Assembly: GCF_000443165.1 (NCBI RefSeq)
Contig: NZ_ATJV01000035.1
Span: forward strand, 1-64,000
Direction: 5' to 3'
Origin: Thauera terpenica 58Eu
Lineage (GTDB): Bacteria; Pseudomonadota; Gammaproteobacteria; Burkholderiales; Rhodocyclaceae
DNA length: 64,000 bases
Under the pieces are notes generated by a model. That model was not told the DNA's origin. It saw nothing but the letters and a program-made list of their open reading frames with translations, and did no database searches. Every line of letters begins with the position of its first letter. The first letter of the stretch is position 1. This document shows positions 17,387 through 26,853 of the stretch, one piece after another. Both the position numbers and the translations under genes were made by a program.

Positions 17387-17937
17387 GACAGGTGCTGTTC
17401 AGCCAGCAGCTTGCGCACGCGGTCAGCGGTATCGAGCAGCTCGCCAAGGCCGCGCGAACTGAGCAGGGAGCCGAAATGCTCCAGCGCCACCGCGGTAACG
17501 TACAGATGGCCGTTGTCGCGCCGCGTCACCCAGCCCAGTTCCAGCAGACGCCCGATCTTGCGGCGCACGGTCTCGCGCGGCAGGCCGGTGGCGGCGGCGA
17601 TGGAATAAGCATTGCACGGACGGAAGCTGCAGCCTTCCCACTTCGGCATGTCGGTAACCGAGGCCGCCTGCCCAACCGGCGGTGTCATGGCCGCAGCGCG
17701 CTCACGGTGGTTCTCGAACGCGCCGATATTGTGCAAGGCAATCTCGCCGAGCAGAATCGGCAGCAGGATGTCGCGGTCGAACTCCTCGAACCAACGACGC
17801 ACATTACGCACCTCATGACGCGCGAGCAGCAGCGCCACCGAACGCATCACTGAGAGCGGCGCCTCAACGCGAGAGGCCGCTGCCATCACAGCAGCCTCCG
17901 GCGTCGACACTACCTTGGGGCTGGTGTTATCTGACAT
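17383..17937 (-). CDS. Winged-helix regulator-like protein
   Basis: 184 aa from the ATG at 17937, which has CAGGA 4 bases upstream; the frame is open for 44 more codons but through promoter-like AT-rich DNA. The C-terminal half reads as a winged helix: PCNAYSIAAATGLPRETVRR as the recognition helix, then KIGRLLELGWVTRRDNGHLYVT as the wing. The N-terminal half (LARHEVRNVRRWFEEFDRDI) is helical and I cannot assign it. Two matching inverted repeats lie 84-131 bp upstream, which suggests autoregulation. Target genes unknown. Confidence 0.7.
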   Translation of the reverse strand: MSDNTSPKVVSTPEAAVMAAASRVEAPLSVMRSVALLLARHEVRNVRRWFEEFDRDILLPILLGEIALHNIGAFENHRERAAAMTPPVGQAASVTDMPKWEGCSFRPCNAYSIAAATGLPRETVRRKIGRLLELGWVTRRDNGHLYVTAVALEHFGSLLSSRGLGELLDTADRVRKLLAEQHLS

Positions 17938-18020
17938 GACATCCTGGGGCAGGCCGCGCCTTGCGCGGTCAGGTTCTCGTAATTTTTGATACTGGATACC
18001 TAGTGCAACCCGAGGAGCAT

Positions 18021-18035
18021 AGCCCACCCTGGGCA
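18021..18035. promoter_or_regulatory. Candidate operator O2 of the winged-helix regulator
   Basis: AGCCCA-CCC-TGGGCA: the same 6-3-6 inverted repeat as at 18054-18068 with one mismatch. The centres of the two sites are 33 bp apart, about three helical turns, so dimers would sit on the same face. Confidence 0.5.
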
Positions 18036-18053
18036 GAAAATTACGCACAAAAA

Positions 18054-18068
18054 TGCCCAATATGGGCA
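18054..18068. promoter_or_regulatory. Candidate operator O1 of the winged-helix regulator
   Basis: TGCCCA-ATA-TGGGCA is a perfect 6-3-6 inverted repeat in an AT-rich patch between xerC and the regulator gene. With the site at 18021 it forms a pair upstream of the regulator's start at 17937. Confidence 0.55.
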
Positions 18069-18086
18069 AAACACCTTAAATGAGGC

Positions 18087-19067
18087 CTATTTCCGTGCGC
18101 GTGGATGGGCTTTGTCGTAGACATGCGCAAGGTGTTGAAAATCAAGATGGGTATACACCTGAGTGCTGCGAATACTGGCATGGCCGAGCAATTCCTGCAC
18201 CGCGCGCAGATCGCCGCTCGACTGCAGCAAGTGGCTGGCGAAGCTGTGACGCAACATGTGCGGATGCACATGAACGCCGAGGCCGGTCTGCCGTGCGCGC
18301 TGCGCGAGCCGGCTGCGAATGCCGGCGGGTGACAGCCGCGTCCCGGTGCGCGAGACGAAAAGCGCGGCCTCCTGCTGCGCCGCCACCTGCGCGCGCAAGG
18401 CCAGCCAGGCCCGCACTGCCTGCAGCGCCTGTCCGCCCACCGGCACACTGCGCTGACGCTGGCGCTTGCCGGTGACGAGCACCAGAGCTTCGACCATATC
18501 CAGCCCGCCGCCAACATCGAGCGCAGCGAGCTCGGCCAGACGCAGGCCGGAAGAGTAGAACAGCTCGAACATCGCCACATCACGGATTTCGAGCAGGCTT
18601 TCGGCTTCGGCGTCGAGCAGCGCCTTGGCCTGCTCGGGCGAGAGCGCGCGTGGCAAGGTGACCGCCGACTTGGGCGCGCGGATACCATCGACCGGATTGG
18701 CCTGCAGCCCATGGTGGCGTGCCAGCCAGCGGTAGAGCCCGCGCCAGGCCGACAGATGACGCGCGATCGAGCGTCCGCCCAGACCCTCGCCATGCAGGCG
18801 CCCGACGCAGCGCCGAATGTCGGACGCGGTCAGCGTCGCCAGCGCGCGCCCCTCGGCCAGGCGCAGCAAGGCCTCGAGGTCGCGACGATAGGCCTGCAAG
18901 GTGGTCGGCGCGGCACGACGCTGGCTGGCGAGCCAGCCCAGCCAGGCCTCGACTTCGGCCGGCAGCGGCAGTGCGGCGGCTGCCGGCATGCGCCCGGGCG
19001 AGGGTTTGATGCCGAAGTCCTGCTCGCTTGCGCCGCGCTCGGTGACGGTTCGGGCGCGACGGGGCAC
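18087..19067 (-). CDS. xerC: Tyrosine recombinase XerC
   Basis: 326 aa from a GTG two bases after the DUF484 stop; an ATG at 18989 would give exactly 300 aa, the usual XerC length, and may be the true start. XerC with XerD resolves chromosome dimers at dif. The core-binding domain (LGWLASQRRAAPTTLQAYRRDLEALLRL) is followed by the catalytic domain with SSGLRLAELAAL (Arg I), the beta-hairpin Lys in VTGKRQRQRSVPV, HMLRHSFASHLL (His-xx-Arg), GHASIRSTQVYTH (His and Tyr). XerC rather than XerD is inferred from the DUF484-dapF context. Confidence 0.92.
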   Translation of the reverse strand: MPRRARTVTERGASEQDFGIKPSPGRMPAAAALPLPAEVEAWLGWLASQRRAAPTTLQAYRRDLEALLRLAEGRALATLTASDIRRCVGRLHGEGLGGRSIARHLSAWRGLYRWLARHHGLQANPVDGIRAPKSAVTLPRALSPEQAKALLDAEAESLLEIRDVAMFELFYSSGLRLAELAALDVGGGLDMVEALVLVTGKRQRQRSVPVGGQALQAVRAWLALRAQVAAQQEAALFVSRTGTRLSPAGIRSRLAQRARQTGLGVHVHPHMLRHSFASHLLQSSGDLRAVQELLGHASIRSTQVYTHLDFQHLAHVYDKAHPRARK

Positions 19068-19069
19068 GA

Positions 19070-19720
19070 TCAGCGCCGCACAACCGACACTGCGGCCGCC
19101 GCCAGATCACCGATGCGGCCGAGGTAAAGCGTGCCCATCTCGGCGTAGAAGCGTTCGGCCTCGGCGCTGCCCAGCGCCAGCACGCCGAAGGCGGCACCAC
19201 CGCGACGGCGCAGCGGGATGAGCGCCACCGAGCGCACATGGGGGGCCGCCTCGCCGAAGCAGGCCAGCACTTCCATATGCTCGGGCGCACCGCAGTAGGG
19301 ATGACGCAGGGCATCGAGCTGGCGTCGCACCTGCTCGCCGAGTCGCCCTTCATCGAGCGCGCCCCCAGCCAACCCCCAGGTTTCGAGCGCAACATAGGGC
19401 ACGGCAAAGTCTTCCTGCAGGCTGCTGACCAAGGCCTGACGCGCCTCATCCGCCCCGCCTGCTGCAGCCAGGGCGGCGGCCAGGCGATGCACCTTGGCGC
19501 TGACGTCGTCGTTTTCCTCGCCAAAGCGGATCAGTTCGGCAAGCTTTTGTTCGAGCAGGCGAATCTTGTCGCGCAAGGCATGGAGCTGGCGCTCGGCGAG
19601 CGAGATGGCCTGGCCCCCATGCTGCGGATGCGGCACCGTGAGCTGGGTGAAGAGCTCGTGGTGTTGAGCAAGAAAATCAGGGTTGTCGCGCAGATAGCGC
19701 GCAACGTCATTGGCATTCAT
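19070..19720 (-). CDS. DUF484 family protein
   Basis: 216 aa from the ATG at 19720, 8 bases after GGAG; two in-frame ATGs lie just upstream. The N-terminus MNANDVARYLRDNPDFLAQH is diagnostic for DUF484, followed by a short coiled coil (AERQLHALRDKIRLLEQKL) and a GAF-like domain. Function is unknown; the gene sits between dapF and xerC in most proteobacteria, as here. Confidence 0.9.
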   Translation of the reverse strand: MNANDVARYLRDNPDFLAQHHELFTQLTVPHPQHGGQAISLAERQLHALRDKIRLLEQKLAELIRFGEENDDVSAKVHRLAAALAAAGGADEARQALVSSLQEDFAVPYVALETWGLAGGALDEGRLGEQVRRQLDALRHPYCGAPEHMEVLACFGEAAPHVRSVALIPLRRRGGAAFGVLALGSAEAERFYAEMGTLYLGRIGDLAAAAVSVVRR

Positions 19721-19792
19721 GTTCATCTCTCCGGCCAGGCCTGACACACGCCCGACATCAAGGAAGACGCGCGCCGCGGCGCGGGCGCACCC

Positions 19793-20626
19793 TCATTCGA
19801 GTTCCATCTCACCTTCGAACACGGTCACGGCAGGCCCGGTCATCAACACCGGCGTCCCCACTCCCGCCCAGGCAATCTCCAGTTCGCCGCCACGTGTGTG
19901 CACGCGCACCGGCGACTGCAGCAGTCCGCGCAGCATACCCGCGACCACCGCCGCACACGCACCCGTGCCGCAGGCCAGGGTCTCGCCGGCGCCACGCTCG
20001 AACACCCGCAAACGCACTTCATGCGGGCCCACCACCTGCATGAAGCCGGCATTGACCCGCGCCGGAAAGCGCGCGTGACACTCGATCAAGGGCCCTTGCT
20101 CGGCCACCGCCGCCCCATCCACATCGGCCACCACCTGCACCGCATGCGGATTACCCATCGACAGTGCGGTGATCGCCAGTGTGAGCGCGCCTACCTGCAG
20201 CGGCTGCACCACCGCATCGGATGCGGACAGGAAGGGAACCTTCGCCGGCGCCAGCTCGGGCACGCCCATATCGACGGTCACCAGGCCATCTGTGCGCAGG
20301 CACAAAGTGATGATGCCGGAGCGCGTCTCAACCCGGATTTCGCGCTGCTTCGTGAGCCCCTTGTCATGGACATAACGCACAAAGCAGCGCGCGCCATTAC
20401 CGCACTGCTCGACCTCGCCGCCGTCGGCATTGAAGATGCGATAGCGGAAATCCACCCCTGCCTGCGTCGCCGGCTCGACCACCAGCAACTGGTCGCAGCC
20501 GACTCCGAAGTGGCGATCGGCAATGGCCCGCACCCGCGCCGGGGTGAGTTCGAGCGCAAGCCGGGTGGCGTCGATGACGACAAAATCGTTGCCCAGGCCA
20601 TGCATCTTGGTGAAGCGCAGTTTCAT
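19793..20626 (-). CDS. dapF: Diaminopimelate epimerase
   Basis: 277 aa from the ATG at 20626 ([20 protein letters not shown]). It converts LL- to meso-diaminopimelate for lysine and peptidoglycan synthesis, using two cysteines as acid and base. Both are seen: [12 protein letters not shown] (first Cys) and [13 protein letters not shown] (second Cys). Full length. It lies in the minus-strand string lpxL-lpxL-dapF-DUF484-xerC. Confidence 0.95.
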   Translation of the reverse strand: MKLRFTKMHGLGNDFVVIDATRLALELTPARVRAIADRHFGVGCDQLLVVEPATQAGVDFRYRIFNADGGEVEQCGNGARCFVRYVHDKGLTKQREIRVETRSGIITLCLRTDGLVTVDMGVPELAPAKVPFLSASDAVVQPLQVGALTLAITALSMGNPHAVQVVADVDGAAVAEQGPLIECHARFPARVNAGFMQVVGPHEVRLRVFERGAGETLACGTGACAAVVAGMLRGLLQSPVRVHTRGGELEIAWAGVGTPVLMTGPAVTVFEGEMELE

Positions 20627-20740
20627 CGCAATTCGAAGGACAAGCTGTGTGTATGGAAGCCAACGGCGAGCGCGTATCGGCACGGCGCAATTGTCCTCCA
20701 CCGCGCCGGTCAGCGTCCACCGCACGCTCGCCGGCTCGCA

Positions 20741-21613
20741 TCAGTAAATGCGCGGCTCACCTTCGGGGCGCGTCTTGAAGCGGCGATGCACCCAGTAATA
20801 CTGCTCGGGCATGGTGCGCACCACGCCTTCGAGCCAGACGTTCATGCGCCGCGTGTCGGCTTCGACATCGTCGGACGGATAGTCTTGCCACGGCTCGCCT
20901 AGCGTCAGCACATAGCCCGCGCCGCCGGGGAGGATGCGCACCACACAAGGCATCACCGCCGCCCCGGCCAGGCGCGCCAGGCGCGGCAAGCCGGTGATGG
21001 TGGCCGCCGGCACACCGAAGAAGGGCACGAAGATCGACTCCTTGCGGCCGTAGTCCAGATCGGGCAGGTAATACAGCGGGCGGCCGGCCTTCATGGCCTT
21101 CACCGTGGCGCGCACACCGTCGTTGCGCGCCAGCAGCAGCTGGTCATTGAAGCGGCTGCGGCCATGATGCAGCCAGCGATCGAAGATCTTGTTCTTCTGT
21201 GGCGCGTAGACACTGACGAAGTCGCCCTCCAGCGACAGCCGCGTACCGGCCATGTCGAGGCCGACGAAGTGCGGCGTGAGCAGGATCACCGGACGCCCGG
21301 CGGCCTTCAGCGCCGCGAGCCGTTCGAGGCCATCGATGCGCACCAGCGCGCGCATGCGCTCGGCGCTCGCCCACCACGCCAGGCCGCGTTCGAGCATGCT
21401 GCGCCCGGTGATGGCGAAATGGTGCCGGGCGAGCGCGCGGCGCCGGGCGGCGGACAATTCGGGAAAGCACAGACCCAGGTTGATGAGCGCGATCCTGCGC
21501 CGCGGCGGCACGAGCACGTACAGCAGCAGGCCGAAGGCGCTGCCGATGCGCGACAGCACGGACAGCGGCAACCAGTGCAGCAGCCAGAACAGCGCAATGG
21601 CGAGACGGCTCAT
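20741..21613 (-). CDS. LpxL/HtrB-family lipid A acyltransferase (copy 2)
   Basis: 290 aa inner-membrane acyltransferase that adds a secondary acyl chain to Kdo2-lipid A. It has one N-terminal transmembrane helix (LAIALFWLLHWLPLSVL) and the catalytic HFVGLD (H-x4-D) motif near residue 115. The C-terminal YYWVHRRFKTRPEGEPR is typical. Its start overlaps the stop of the upstream paralogue by 4 bases. Which acyl position each enzyme modifies cannot be decided. Confidence 0.88.
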   Translation of the reverse strand: MSRLAIALFWLLHWLPLSVLSRIGSAFGLLLYVLVPPRRRIALINLGLCFPELSAARRRALARHHFAITGRSMLERGLAWWASAERMRALVRIDGLERLAALKAAGRPVILLTPHFVGLDMAGTRLSLEGDFVSVYAPQKNKIFDRWLHHGRSRFNDQLLLARNDGVRATVKAMKAGRPLYYLPDLDYGRKESIFVPFFGVPAATITGLPRLARLAGAAVMPCVVRILPGGAGYVLTLGEPWQDYPSDDVEADTRRMNVWLEGVVRTMPEQYYWVHRRFKTRPEGEPRIY

Positions 21614-22536
21614 TGCCCCTGGCCCTCGCCCGGCGCACCCTGGTCGGCGCCCGCGCGCTCACCGCGCGGCTGCTTGTAGCGGTTGTAGCCCCACAGGTAT
21701 TGCTGCGGACACTGCAGGATGATGCGCTCCACCTCGCGGTTGATGATCGCGATGTCGGTCTCGAGCACGCCGCTCAGCGCCTCGGTCGGCGCCTGCAGGC
21801 GAAACACATAGCCTGCGCCCTGCGGCAGGCGCTCGGCCCAGGTGTAGATCACGCGCACCCCCTTCACCGCGGCCAGGCGCGCGGCTAGCGTCATCGTCCA
21901 CGCCGGCTTGCCGAAGAAGGGTGCCCACACGCCCTCGCCCGCCCCCGGCACCTGGTCGGGCAACATGCCCACGGCCTCGTGGCTGCGCAAGGTCTTCACC
22001 AGCTTGCGCACGCCGGCCAGATCCGCCGGTGCGGTGCGCATCTGGCCGCGTGCGCGCCCCGCCTCCATCAGCGGCTGCAGCCCGGGTTTGCGTGGCGGAC
22101 GGTAGAGCACGGTGATCGGGATCTGCGCCGCGATGCACTGGGCGGTGATCTCGAAGCAGCCCAGGTGCGGGGTGATGAAGAGGATGCCGGCGCCGTCCGC
22201 ACGCGCCTGCTCGACCAGTTCCCAGCCTTCGGTGCGCACCGCACTCGCCACCACCTCGGCTGCCGGGCGCAGCCAGATCCACGGCAACTCCAGCGCCTGG
22301 CGCCCGGCCTCGGCCACCGCCGCGCGCAGCACCGCGTCGTCTTCGCGCCCCAGCGCGTTGAACAGATTGGCGCGCAGGCGTCGTGCGTAGGCAGGCGAGC
22401 TGCGATACACCAGCCAGCCCGCCCAGCCGCCCAGGCGATGCAGCCAGGACAGGGGCAGATGGGACAGGATACGGAACGAAATATTGACCAGCACGTCAGA
22501 GTCGGGCCCGGGAAAAGGGGGTCGGGAGCGCAGCAT
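21610..22536 (-). CDS. LpxL/HtrB-family lipid A acyltransferase (copy 1)
   Basis: 308 aa from the ATG at 22536, or 294 aa from a GTG at 22494; neither has a strong ribosome-binding site. The catalytic motif is HLGCFE, with glutamate in place of the aspartate of H-x4-D, as allowed in the family. The end reads QYLWGYNRYKQPRGE. It is the first gene of the lpxL-lpxL-dapF-DUF484-xerC string and is divergent from metK. Confidence 0.86.
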   Translation of the reverse strand: MLRSRPPFPGPDSDVLVNISFRILSHLPLSWLHRLGGWAGWLVYRSSPAYARRLRANLFNALGREDDAVLRAAVAEAGRQALELPWIWLRPAAEVVASAVRTEGWELVEQARADGAGILFITPHLGCFEITAQCIAAQIPITVLYRPPRKPGLQPLMEAGRARGQMRTAPADLAGVRKLVKTLRSHEAVGMLPDQVPGAGEGVWAPFFGKPAWTMTLAARLAAVKGVRVIYTWAERLPQGAGYVFRLQAPTEALSGVLETDIAIINREVERIILQCPQQYLWGYNRYKQPRGERAGADQGAPGEGQGQ

Positions 22537-22595
22537 GGTGAGCGCCTCGCGTCGGCAACATGCGCGGCGCGATCGCTACGCCAAGCCCCGGATGC

Positions 22596-22624
22596 TTACA
22601 CACCCGGCGATCCGGGTCTATAAT
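22596..22624 (+). promoter_or_regulatory. Sigma-70 promoter of metK
   Basis: -35 TTACAC (22596-22601), a 17-bp spacer and a perfect -10 TATAAT (22619-22624). Transcription would start near 22631, giving a leader of about 160 bases before the metK ATG. Confidence 0.82.
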
Positions 22625-22792
22625 GCGCCGCATCGCCGAGTTAAATCGACAACTTGCAGGGCGATGGCGCGGGACACATCCCGCGTACAAAAATACTGCT
22701 AAAGCGTCGCCTGCTCGATCAGATCCCCGGAGCCGGCCGCAGACGCAAGTCAATGGCTGATCGGGGATTTCTTGTTTATGGAGCAGAGTTGA
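22625..22792 (+). promoter_or_regulatory. Structured metK leader, candidate cis-regulatory RNA
   Basis: The leader can form several competing helices. Helix A pairs 22625-22637 with 22660-22670 (11 bp, 2-nt bulge). Helix B is a perfect 7-bp hairpin CGCGGGA-CACA-TCCCGCG (22668-22685) sharing bases 22668-22670 with A. Helix C pairs CGATCAG (22716-22722) with CTGATCG (22757-22763). Helix D pairs ATCCCCG (22723-22729) with CGGGGAT (22762-22768), can be extended by AGCC/GGCT, and is followed by ttcttgttt like a terminator. C and D exclude each other. The ribosome-binding site is ggag at 22780. It does not match a SAM riboswitch class I can recall. The RNA structure is inferred by eye. Confidence 0.5.
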
Positions 22793-23956
22793 ATGGCTGA
22801 ATTCCTGTTTACGTCCGAGTCCGTTTCCGAAGGCCACCCCGACAAGGTGGCGGACCAGGTGTCCGACGGCGTGCTCGACGCCATCCTCACCGAAGACCCC
22901 AAGGCGCGCGTCGCCTGCGAGACCCTGGTGTCCACCGGTCTGGTGGTGATCTCGGGCGAAATCACCACCACCGCCCACCCCAATTACCGCGAAATCGCGC
23001 AGGACGTGATCCGCCGCATCGGCTACGACAACTCCGACATCGGCTTCGACTACAAGAGCTGCGCGGTGCTCGCCGCCATCAACCGCCAGTCGGCGGACAT
23101 CGCGCAGGGCGTGGACAAGGCCAACGACGACCCACTCGACCAGGGCGCCGGCGACCAGGGCCTGATGTTTGGTTTCGCCACCAATGAAACCCCCAGCCTG
23201 ATGCCGCTGCCGATCTACTACGCGCACCGCGTCATGCAGCGCCAGGCCGAAGTGCGCAAGGACGGCCGCCTGCCCTGGCTGCGCCCGGACGCCAAGAGCC
23301 AGCTCACGGTCAAATACGTCGACGGCAAGCCGGTGGCGATCGACACCGTGGTGGTGTCCACCCAGCACGACCCGGACGTGACTCAGGAGCAGATCCGCGA
23401 GGCGGTGATCGAACTCATCATCAAGCCGGTGCTGCCCAAGGAGTTGATGCAGGGCAATGTGCGCTTCCTGGTGAACCCGACCGGGCGCTTCGTGGTCGGC
23501 GGCCCGCATGGTGACTGCGGCCTGACCGGGCGCAAGATCATCGTCGACACCTATGGCGGCGCCGCCCACCACGGCGGTGGCGCGTTCTCGGGCAAGGATC
23601 CGTCCAAGGTCGACCGCTCGGCCGCCTACGCCGGTCGCTACGTGGCGAAGAACATCGTCGCCGCCGGCCTGGCGGACAAGTGCGAGGTGCAGATCGCCTA
23701 CGCCATCGGCGTCGCGCGCCCGGTGTCGCTGATGGTCAACACCTTCGGCACCGGCAAGGTTGCCGACGAACTCATCGTCGCCCTCATCAGCAAGCACTTC
23801 GACCTGCGTCCGAAAGCGATCATCCAGACCCTGGACCTGCTGCGCCCGATCTACTCCCGGACCGCCGCCTACGGCCACTTCGGCCGCGACGAACCGGGCT
23901 TCACCTGGGAGCAGACCGACAAGGCCGCCGCATTGCGCGCCGACGCCGGCTTGTAA
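22793..23956 (+). CDS. metK: S-adenosylmethionine synthetase
   Basis: 387 aa. It makes SAM from methionine and ATP in the cytosol. Signatures: [19 protein letters not shown] near residue 11, [12 protein letters not shown] near residue 119 and [20 protein letters not shown] near residues 258-277. Full length. It has its own promoter and long leader; ahcY and metF of the same cycle lie 4 and 8 kb downstream. Confidence 0.97.
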   Translation: MAEFLFTSESVSEGHPDKVADQVSDGVLDAILTEDPKARVACETLVSTGLVVISGEITTTAHPNYREIAQDVIRRIGYDNSDIGFDYKSCAVLAAINRQSADIAQGVDKANDDPLDQGAGDQGLMFGFATNETPSLMPLPIYYAHRVMQRQAEVRKDGRLPWLRPDAKSQLTVKYVDGKPVAIDTVVVSTQHDPDVTQEQIREAVIELIIKPVLPKELMQGNVRFLVNPTGRFVVGGPHGDCGLTGRKIIVDTYGGAAHHGGGAFSGKDPSKVDRSAAYAGRYVAKNIVAAGLADKCEVQIAYAIGVARPVSLMVNTFGTGKVADELIVALISKHFDLRPKAIIQTLDLLRPIYSRTAAYGHFGRDEPGFTWEQTDKAAALRADAGL

Positions 23957-23971
23957 TCGCCGCCCCACCCC

Positions 23972-24000
23972 CGCCCTCCGCCGCGCACTGACGGAGGGCG
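23972..24000 (+). terminator. Hairpin downstream of metK
   Basis: CGCCCTCCG (23972-23980) and CGGAGGGCG (23992-24000) form a perfect 9-bp stem with an 11-base loop. It is followed by ctgcgtttgcag, a second small stem, rather than a clean T-run, so termination may be partial. Confidence 0.55.
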
Positions 24001-24111
24001 CTGCGTTTGCAGCGTCTCCCGGACCGCAAGCCGTCGCCACGATTCAGCGCCACCGAACCCTCGCGCCGCGTCGCGGTCTCTCAAACTCCTCCACGCATTC
24101 AAGCCCCAGCC

Positions 24112-25194
24112 ATGCTCCAGCACGCCCTGATGTTCGCCCTCGGCCTCACCATCCTCGTCGTCGGTGCCGACCTGATGGTCAGGGGCGCCTCGCGCCTCGC
24201 CGTCTCCTTTGGCGTGTCGCCGCTGGTGGTGGGCCTGACCGTGGTCGCCTTCGGCACCAGCGCGCCAGAGATGGCGGTGTCGGTGGGCTCGGCCCTCAAC
24301 GGCACGCCCGATCTGGCGATCGGCAACGTGGTGGGCAGCAACATCGCCAACGTGCTGCTGATTCTGGGCATTTCGGCGTTGATCACGCCACTGCTGGTCG
24401 ATACGCAGATCATTCGCCAGGAGATTCCGATCATGATCGGCGCCTCCGCGCTGCTGGTGGTGATGGGGCTGGACGGCAATATCGGCATGATCGAAGCCGC
24501 GACCCTGTTCGGCCTGGTGATCGCCTATACCGTGTTCCTGATCATGCAGTCGCGACGCGCGGAAAAAGGCGCGCAGGATGAATTCGAGAGCGAGATTCCG
24601 CGCTCGAACTGGGACCGCCACTGGAGCGTGCAACTGGCCCTGATCGTGGTCGGCCTGGTGTTGCTGGTGCAGGGCGCCGACTGGCTGGTGGACGCGGCGG
24701 TGTCGGTTGCGCGCGTGTTCGGCATCAGCGACCTGGTGATCGGCCTCACCGTGGTGGCAATCGGCACCTCGATGCCCGAGATCGCCACCTCCATCGTCGC
24801 CGCACTGCGCGGCGAACGCGAGATTGCGGTCGGCAACGTGGTGGGCAGCAACGTGTTCAACATTCTTGCCGTGCTCGGCGTCACCGGTCTGGTGTCGAAC
24901 GGCAGCCTGCCGGTGTCGGAAGCGGCGCGTAACTTCGATCTGTGGGTGATGCTGGCGGTCGCCTTTGCCTGCCTGCCGATCATGATTTCCGGGCGTGAAA
25001 TCGCGCGCTGGGAAGGTGGACTATTCCTTGCCTACTACGCCACCTATACCGCCTGGCTGATACTGCAGGCCCAGCAGCACGACAGCCTGCCCGCGTTCTC
25101 GGGGGTCATGCTCGGCTACGTGCTGCCGCTGACGGTGATCACGCTGGTGGTAAGCATGGTCAAGCAACAAGATCACCCCAGTCCGCGCGCGTGA
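24112..25194 (+). CDS. Calcium/sodium antiporter (CaCA family, YrbG-like)
   Basis: 360 aa inner-membrane exchanger from the ATG at 24112 (MLQHALMFALGLTILVVGAD). Ten hydrophobic helices in two inverted halves. Each half has the ion-binding alpha repeat: GTSAPEMAVSVGSALNG with GNVVGSNIANVLLILG in the first, GTSMPEIATSIVAAL with GNVVGSNVFNILAVLG in the second. It probably exports Ca2+ against Na+ or H+. It is convergent with the chemotaxis receptor gene (24 bp between stops). Confidence 0.9.
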   Translation: MLQHALMFALGLTILVVGADLMVRGASRLAVSFGVSPLVVGLTVVAFGTSAPEMAVSVGSALNGTPDLAIGNVVGSNIANVLLILGISALITPLLVDTQIIRQEIPIMIGASALLVVMGLDGNIGMIEAATLFGLVIAYTVFLIMQSRRAEKGAQDEFESEIPRSNWDRHWSVQLALIVVGLVLLVQGADWLVDAAVSVARVFGISDLVIGLTVVAIGTSMPEIATSIVAALRGEREIAVGNVVGSNVFNILAVLGVTGLVSNGSLPVSEAARNFDLWVMLAVAFACLPIMISGREIARWEGGLFLAYYATYTAWLILQAQQHDSLPAFSGVMLGYVLPLTVITLVVSMVKQQDHPSPRA

Positions 25195-25218
25195 GGCCGT
25201 CCGCCTGCGCGCACGCGC

Positions 25219-26853
25219 TCAGTCGGTAACGCGAAAGCGACTCACCGCTCTGGACAGCGCGCCCGCGAGCGCGGTGAGCTCCTCGGCGCGGTTGAGCGAA
25301 TCACGCGTGGCCTCGTGCCCGCGCTCGCTGGTGTGCGCGATCTGCTCCACGGTCTGGGCAATATCGGTGCTGGCCTGGCGCTGCTCGTGCAGGGCCACTG
25401 CAATCTCGCCCACCACCTGACGCACGCGGCCCGCGCCTTCTTCGAGCGCGGTCACTGCCACGCGCGCGCGCTCGGCGCCCTGCGCGCCCCGATCAGCGAG
25501 CGCACGCCCGTCCTCCATGCTGCCCACCGCCTGGCGCGCGCTGACCTGCACGCGCTCGATGGTGGCGTTGATCTGCTGCGTCGAGTGCGCCGTGCGTTCG
25601 GCCAGCTTGCGCACCTCATCGGCGACCACCGCAAAGCCACGCCCCTGTTCGCCCGCGCGTGCGGCTTCGATCGCCGCGTTGAGCGCGAGCAGATTGGTCT
25701 GCTCGGCGATGCCCTGGATGACCTTGGCGATGTCCGAGATGCTCTCCGCACTGGTGCCGAGTTCGCCAACGACGATTGCCGACGCCGACATGCGCTCCGC
25801 CACCTGGGCGATGATGTCGACCGCCTCCTTGATCACCTGCGCACCATGACGCACCTTGCCCTCGGAGTCGGCGCTGAGGCGGTCCGCGTCCTCGGCATGC
25901 TCGGCGACGACCGAGATGCTGGCGCTCATCTGCTCGATGGAGGCCGCGATCGCCTGCGCTGCATCGCTTTGGGTAAGCGCCAGGCTGGCGAGCTGCTCCT
26001 CGTTGCGACGCAGCACGTCAGCCGCTCCCACGAGCTGCGAAGCATCATTGCGAATCTCGCGCACGATGCCGTCCAGCCCCGTCTGCATGGCCTGCATTTC
26101 GCCCAACAGACTGTGGCGTGCGCCCTCGCCCACGATGATGGGTTCGCGCAGGTCACCGCCGGTGATGCGCCGCGCCACCTCGGCCGCATGCCCCGGCTCG
26201 CCCCCGAGCTGGCGCAGCACGGCACGCACCACGAGCACCGAAGCCACGATGCACACCAGCAGGGCCACGACCCCCAGCGCCAGCACGATCAGTTGTCCGC
26301 GTTCGAGTGCGCTCGCCGACTGCGCACGCATCGTCACCGCGAGCTGTTCAAGATGCCCGAGCTGTTTGAGCAGCTCGCCCCGCATCTCGCGCCAGGCCGG
26401 TGTCTCCTGGCCGACGAGCAGCTCTTTCGCGGCCTCCGCATCGCCGATCTTCACGCGCTGGATGACTTGCGTCTGCAGCGGCGCCCAGCGCAGCGCGATC
26501 TCGCGCAGGCGCGCCGCGGCCTGCACGCTGCCATCGAGATAGGCGGGCTTGTCGACGAGCCGGGCCAGGGTTTCATCAAAATCCTTGCGCGCCTGATCGA
26601 AGTTGTCATAGGCCTTGGAGTTGGCCGGGTCGAGCAGGATGTTGCGCAGCGCCTGCCCCATCTGCAGCCCTTGCGCATAGGCACGCGTCACGTCGCGCTC
26701 GGCCGCCAGCTCGTTGTCGACAAAGCCTGACAGGCGTGCGCCACCGATCTGCATCTGCCATAGCGCACCACCGAGCGCGAGCACGAACACGGTACAACTC
26801 AAGGCCGCAAGCAAACCCAGTTGCGCACGCACCGTCATCGTTCTGGAAGTCAT
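25219..26853 (-). CDS. Methyl-accepting chemotaxis protein
   Basis: 544 aa from the ATG at 26853. An N-terminal transmembrane helix ([21 protein letters not shown]) is followed by a helical periplasmic sensor of the four-helix-bundle type, a second helix ([22 protein letters not shown]), a HAMP domain and the signalling domain. The hairpin tip is intact: [20 protein letters not shown] then [21 protein letters not shown]. It would pass ligand signals to CheA/CheW. No che genes are near; the ligand is unknown. No obvious CheR-binding pentapeptide is seen at the C-terminus (ends SRFRVTD). Confidence 0.92.
   Translation of the reverse strand: MTSRTMTVRAQLGLLAALSCTVFVLALGGALWQMQIGGARLSGFVDNELAAERDVTRAYAQGLQMGQALRNILLDPANSKAYDNFDQARKDFDETLARLVDKPAYLDGSVQAAARLREIALRWAPLQTQVIQRVKIGDAEAAKELLVGQETPAWREMRGELLKQLGHLEQLAVTMRAQSASALERGQLIVLALGVVALLVCIVASVLVVRAVLRQLGGEPGHAAEVARRITGGDLREPIIVGEGARHSLLGEMQAMQTGLDGIVREIRNDASQLVGAADVLRRNEEQLASLALTQSDAAQAIAASIEQMSASISVVAEHAEDADRLSADSEGKVRHGAQVIKEAVDIIAQVAERMSASAIVVGELGTSAESISDIAKVIQGIAEQTNLLALNAAIEAARAGEQGRGFAVVADEVRKLAERTAHSTQQINATIERVQVSARQAVGSMEDGRALADRGAQGAERARVAVTALEEGAGRVRQVVGEIAVALHEQRQASTDIAQTVEQIAHTSERGHEATRDSLNRAEELTALAGALSRAVSRFRVTD

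Noticed and set aside
18087-19067. Tyrosine recombinase as a phage or integron integrase
   Set aside because: The DUF484-dapF neighbourhood and length fit chromosomal XerC, and there are no att-like repeats or cargo genes.
22631-22792. Assignment of the metK leader to a known SAM riboswitch class
   Set aside because: None of the conserved cores of SAM-I, SAM-II or SAH aptamers could be found; kept only as an unclassified candidate.
22496-24040. 514-codon open frame on the minus strand
   Set aside because: Antisense to metK and its leader; no motif.
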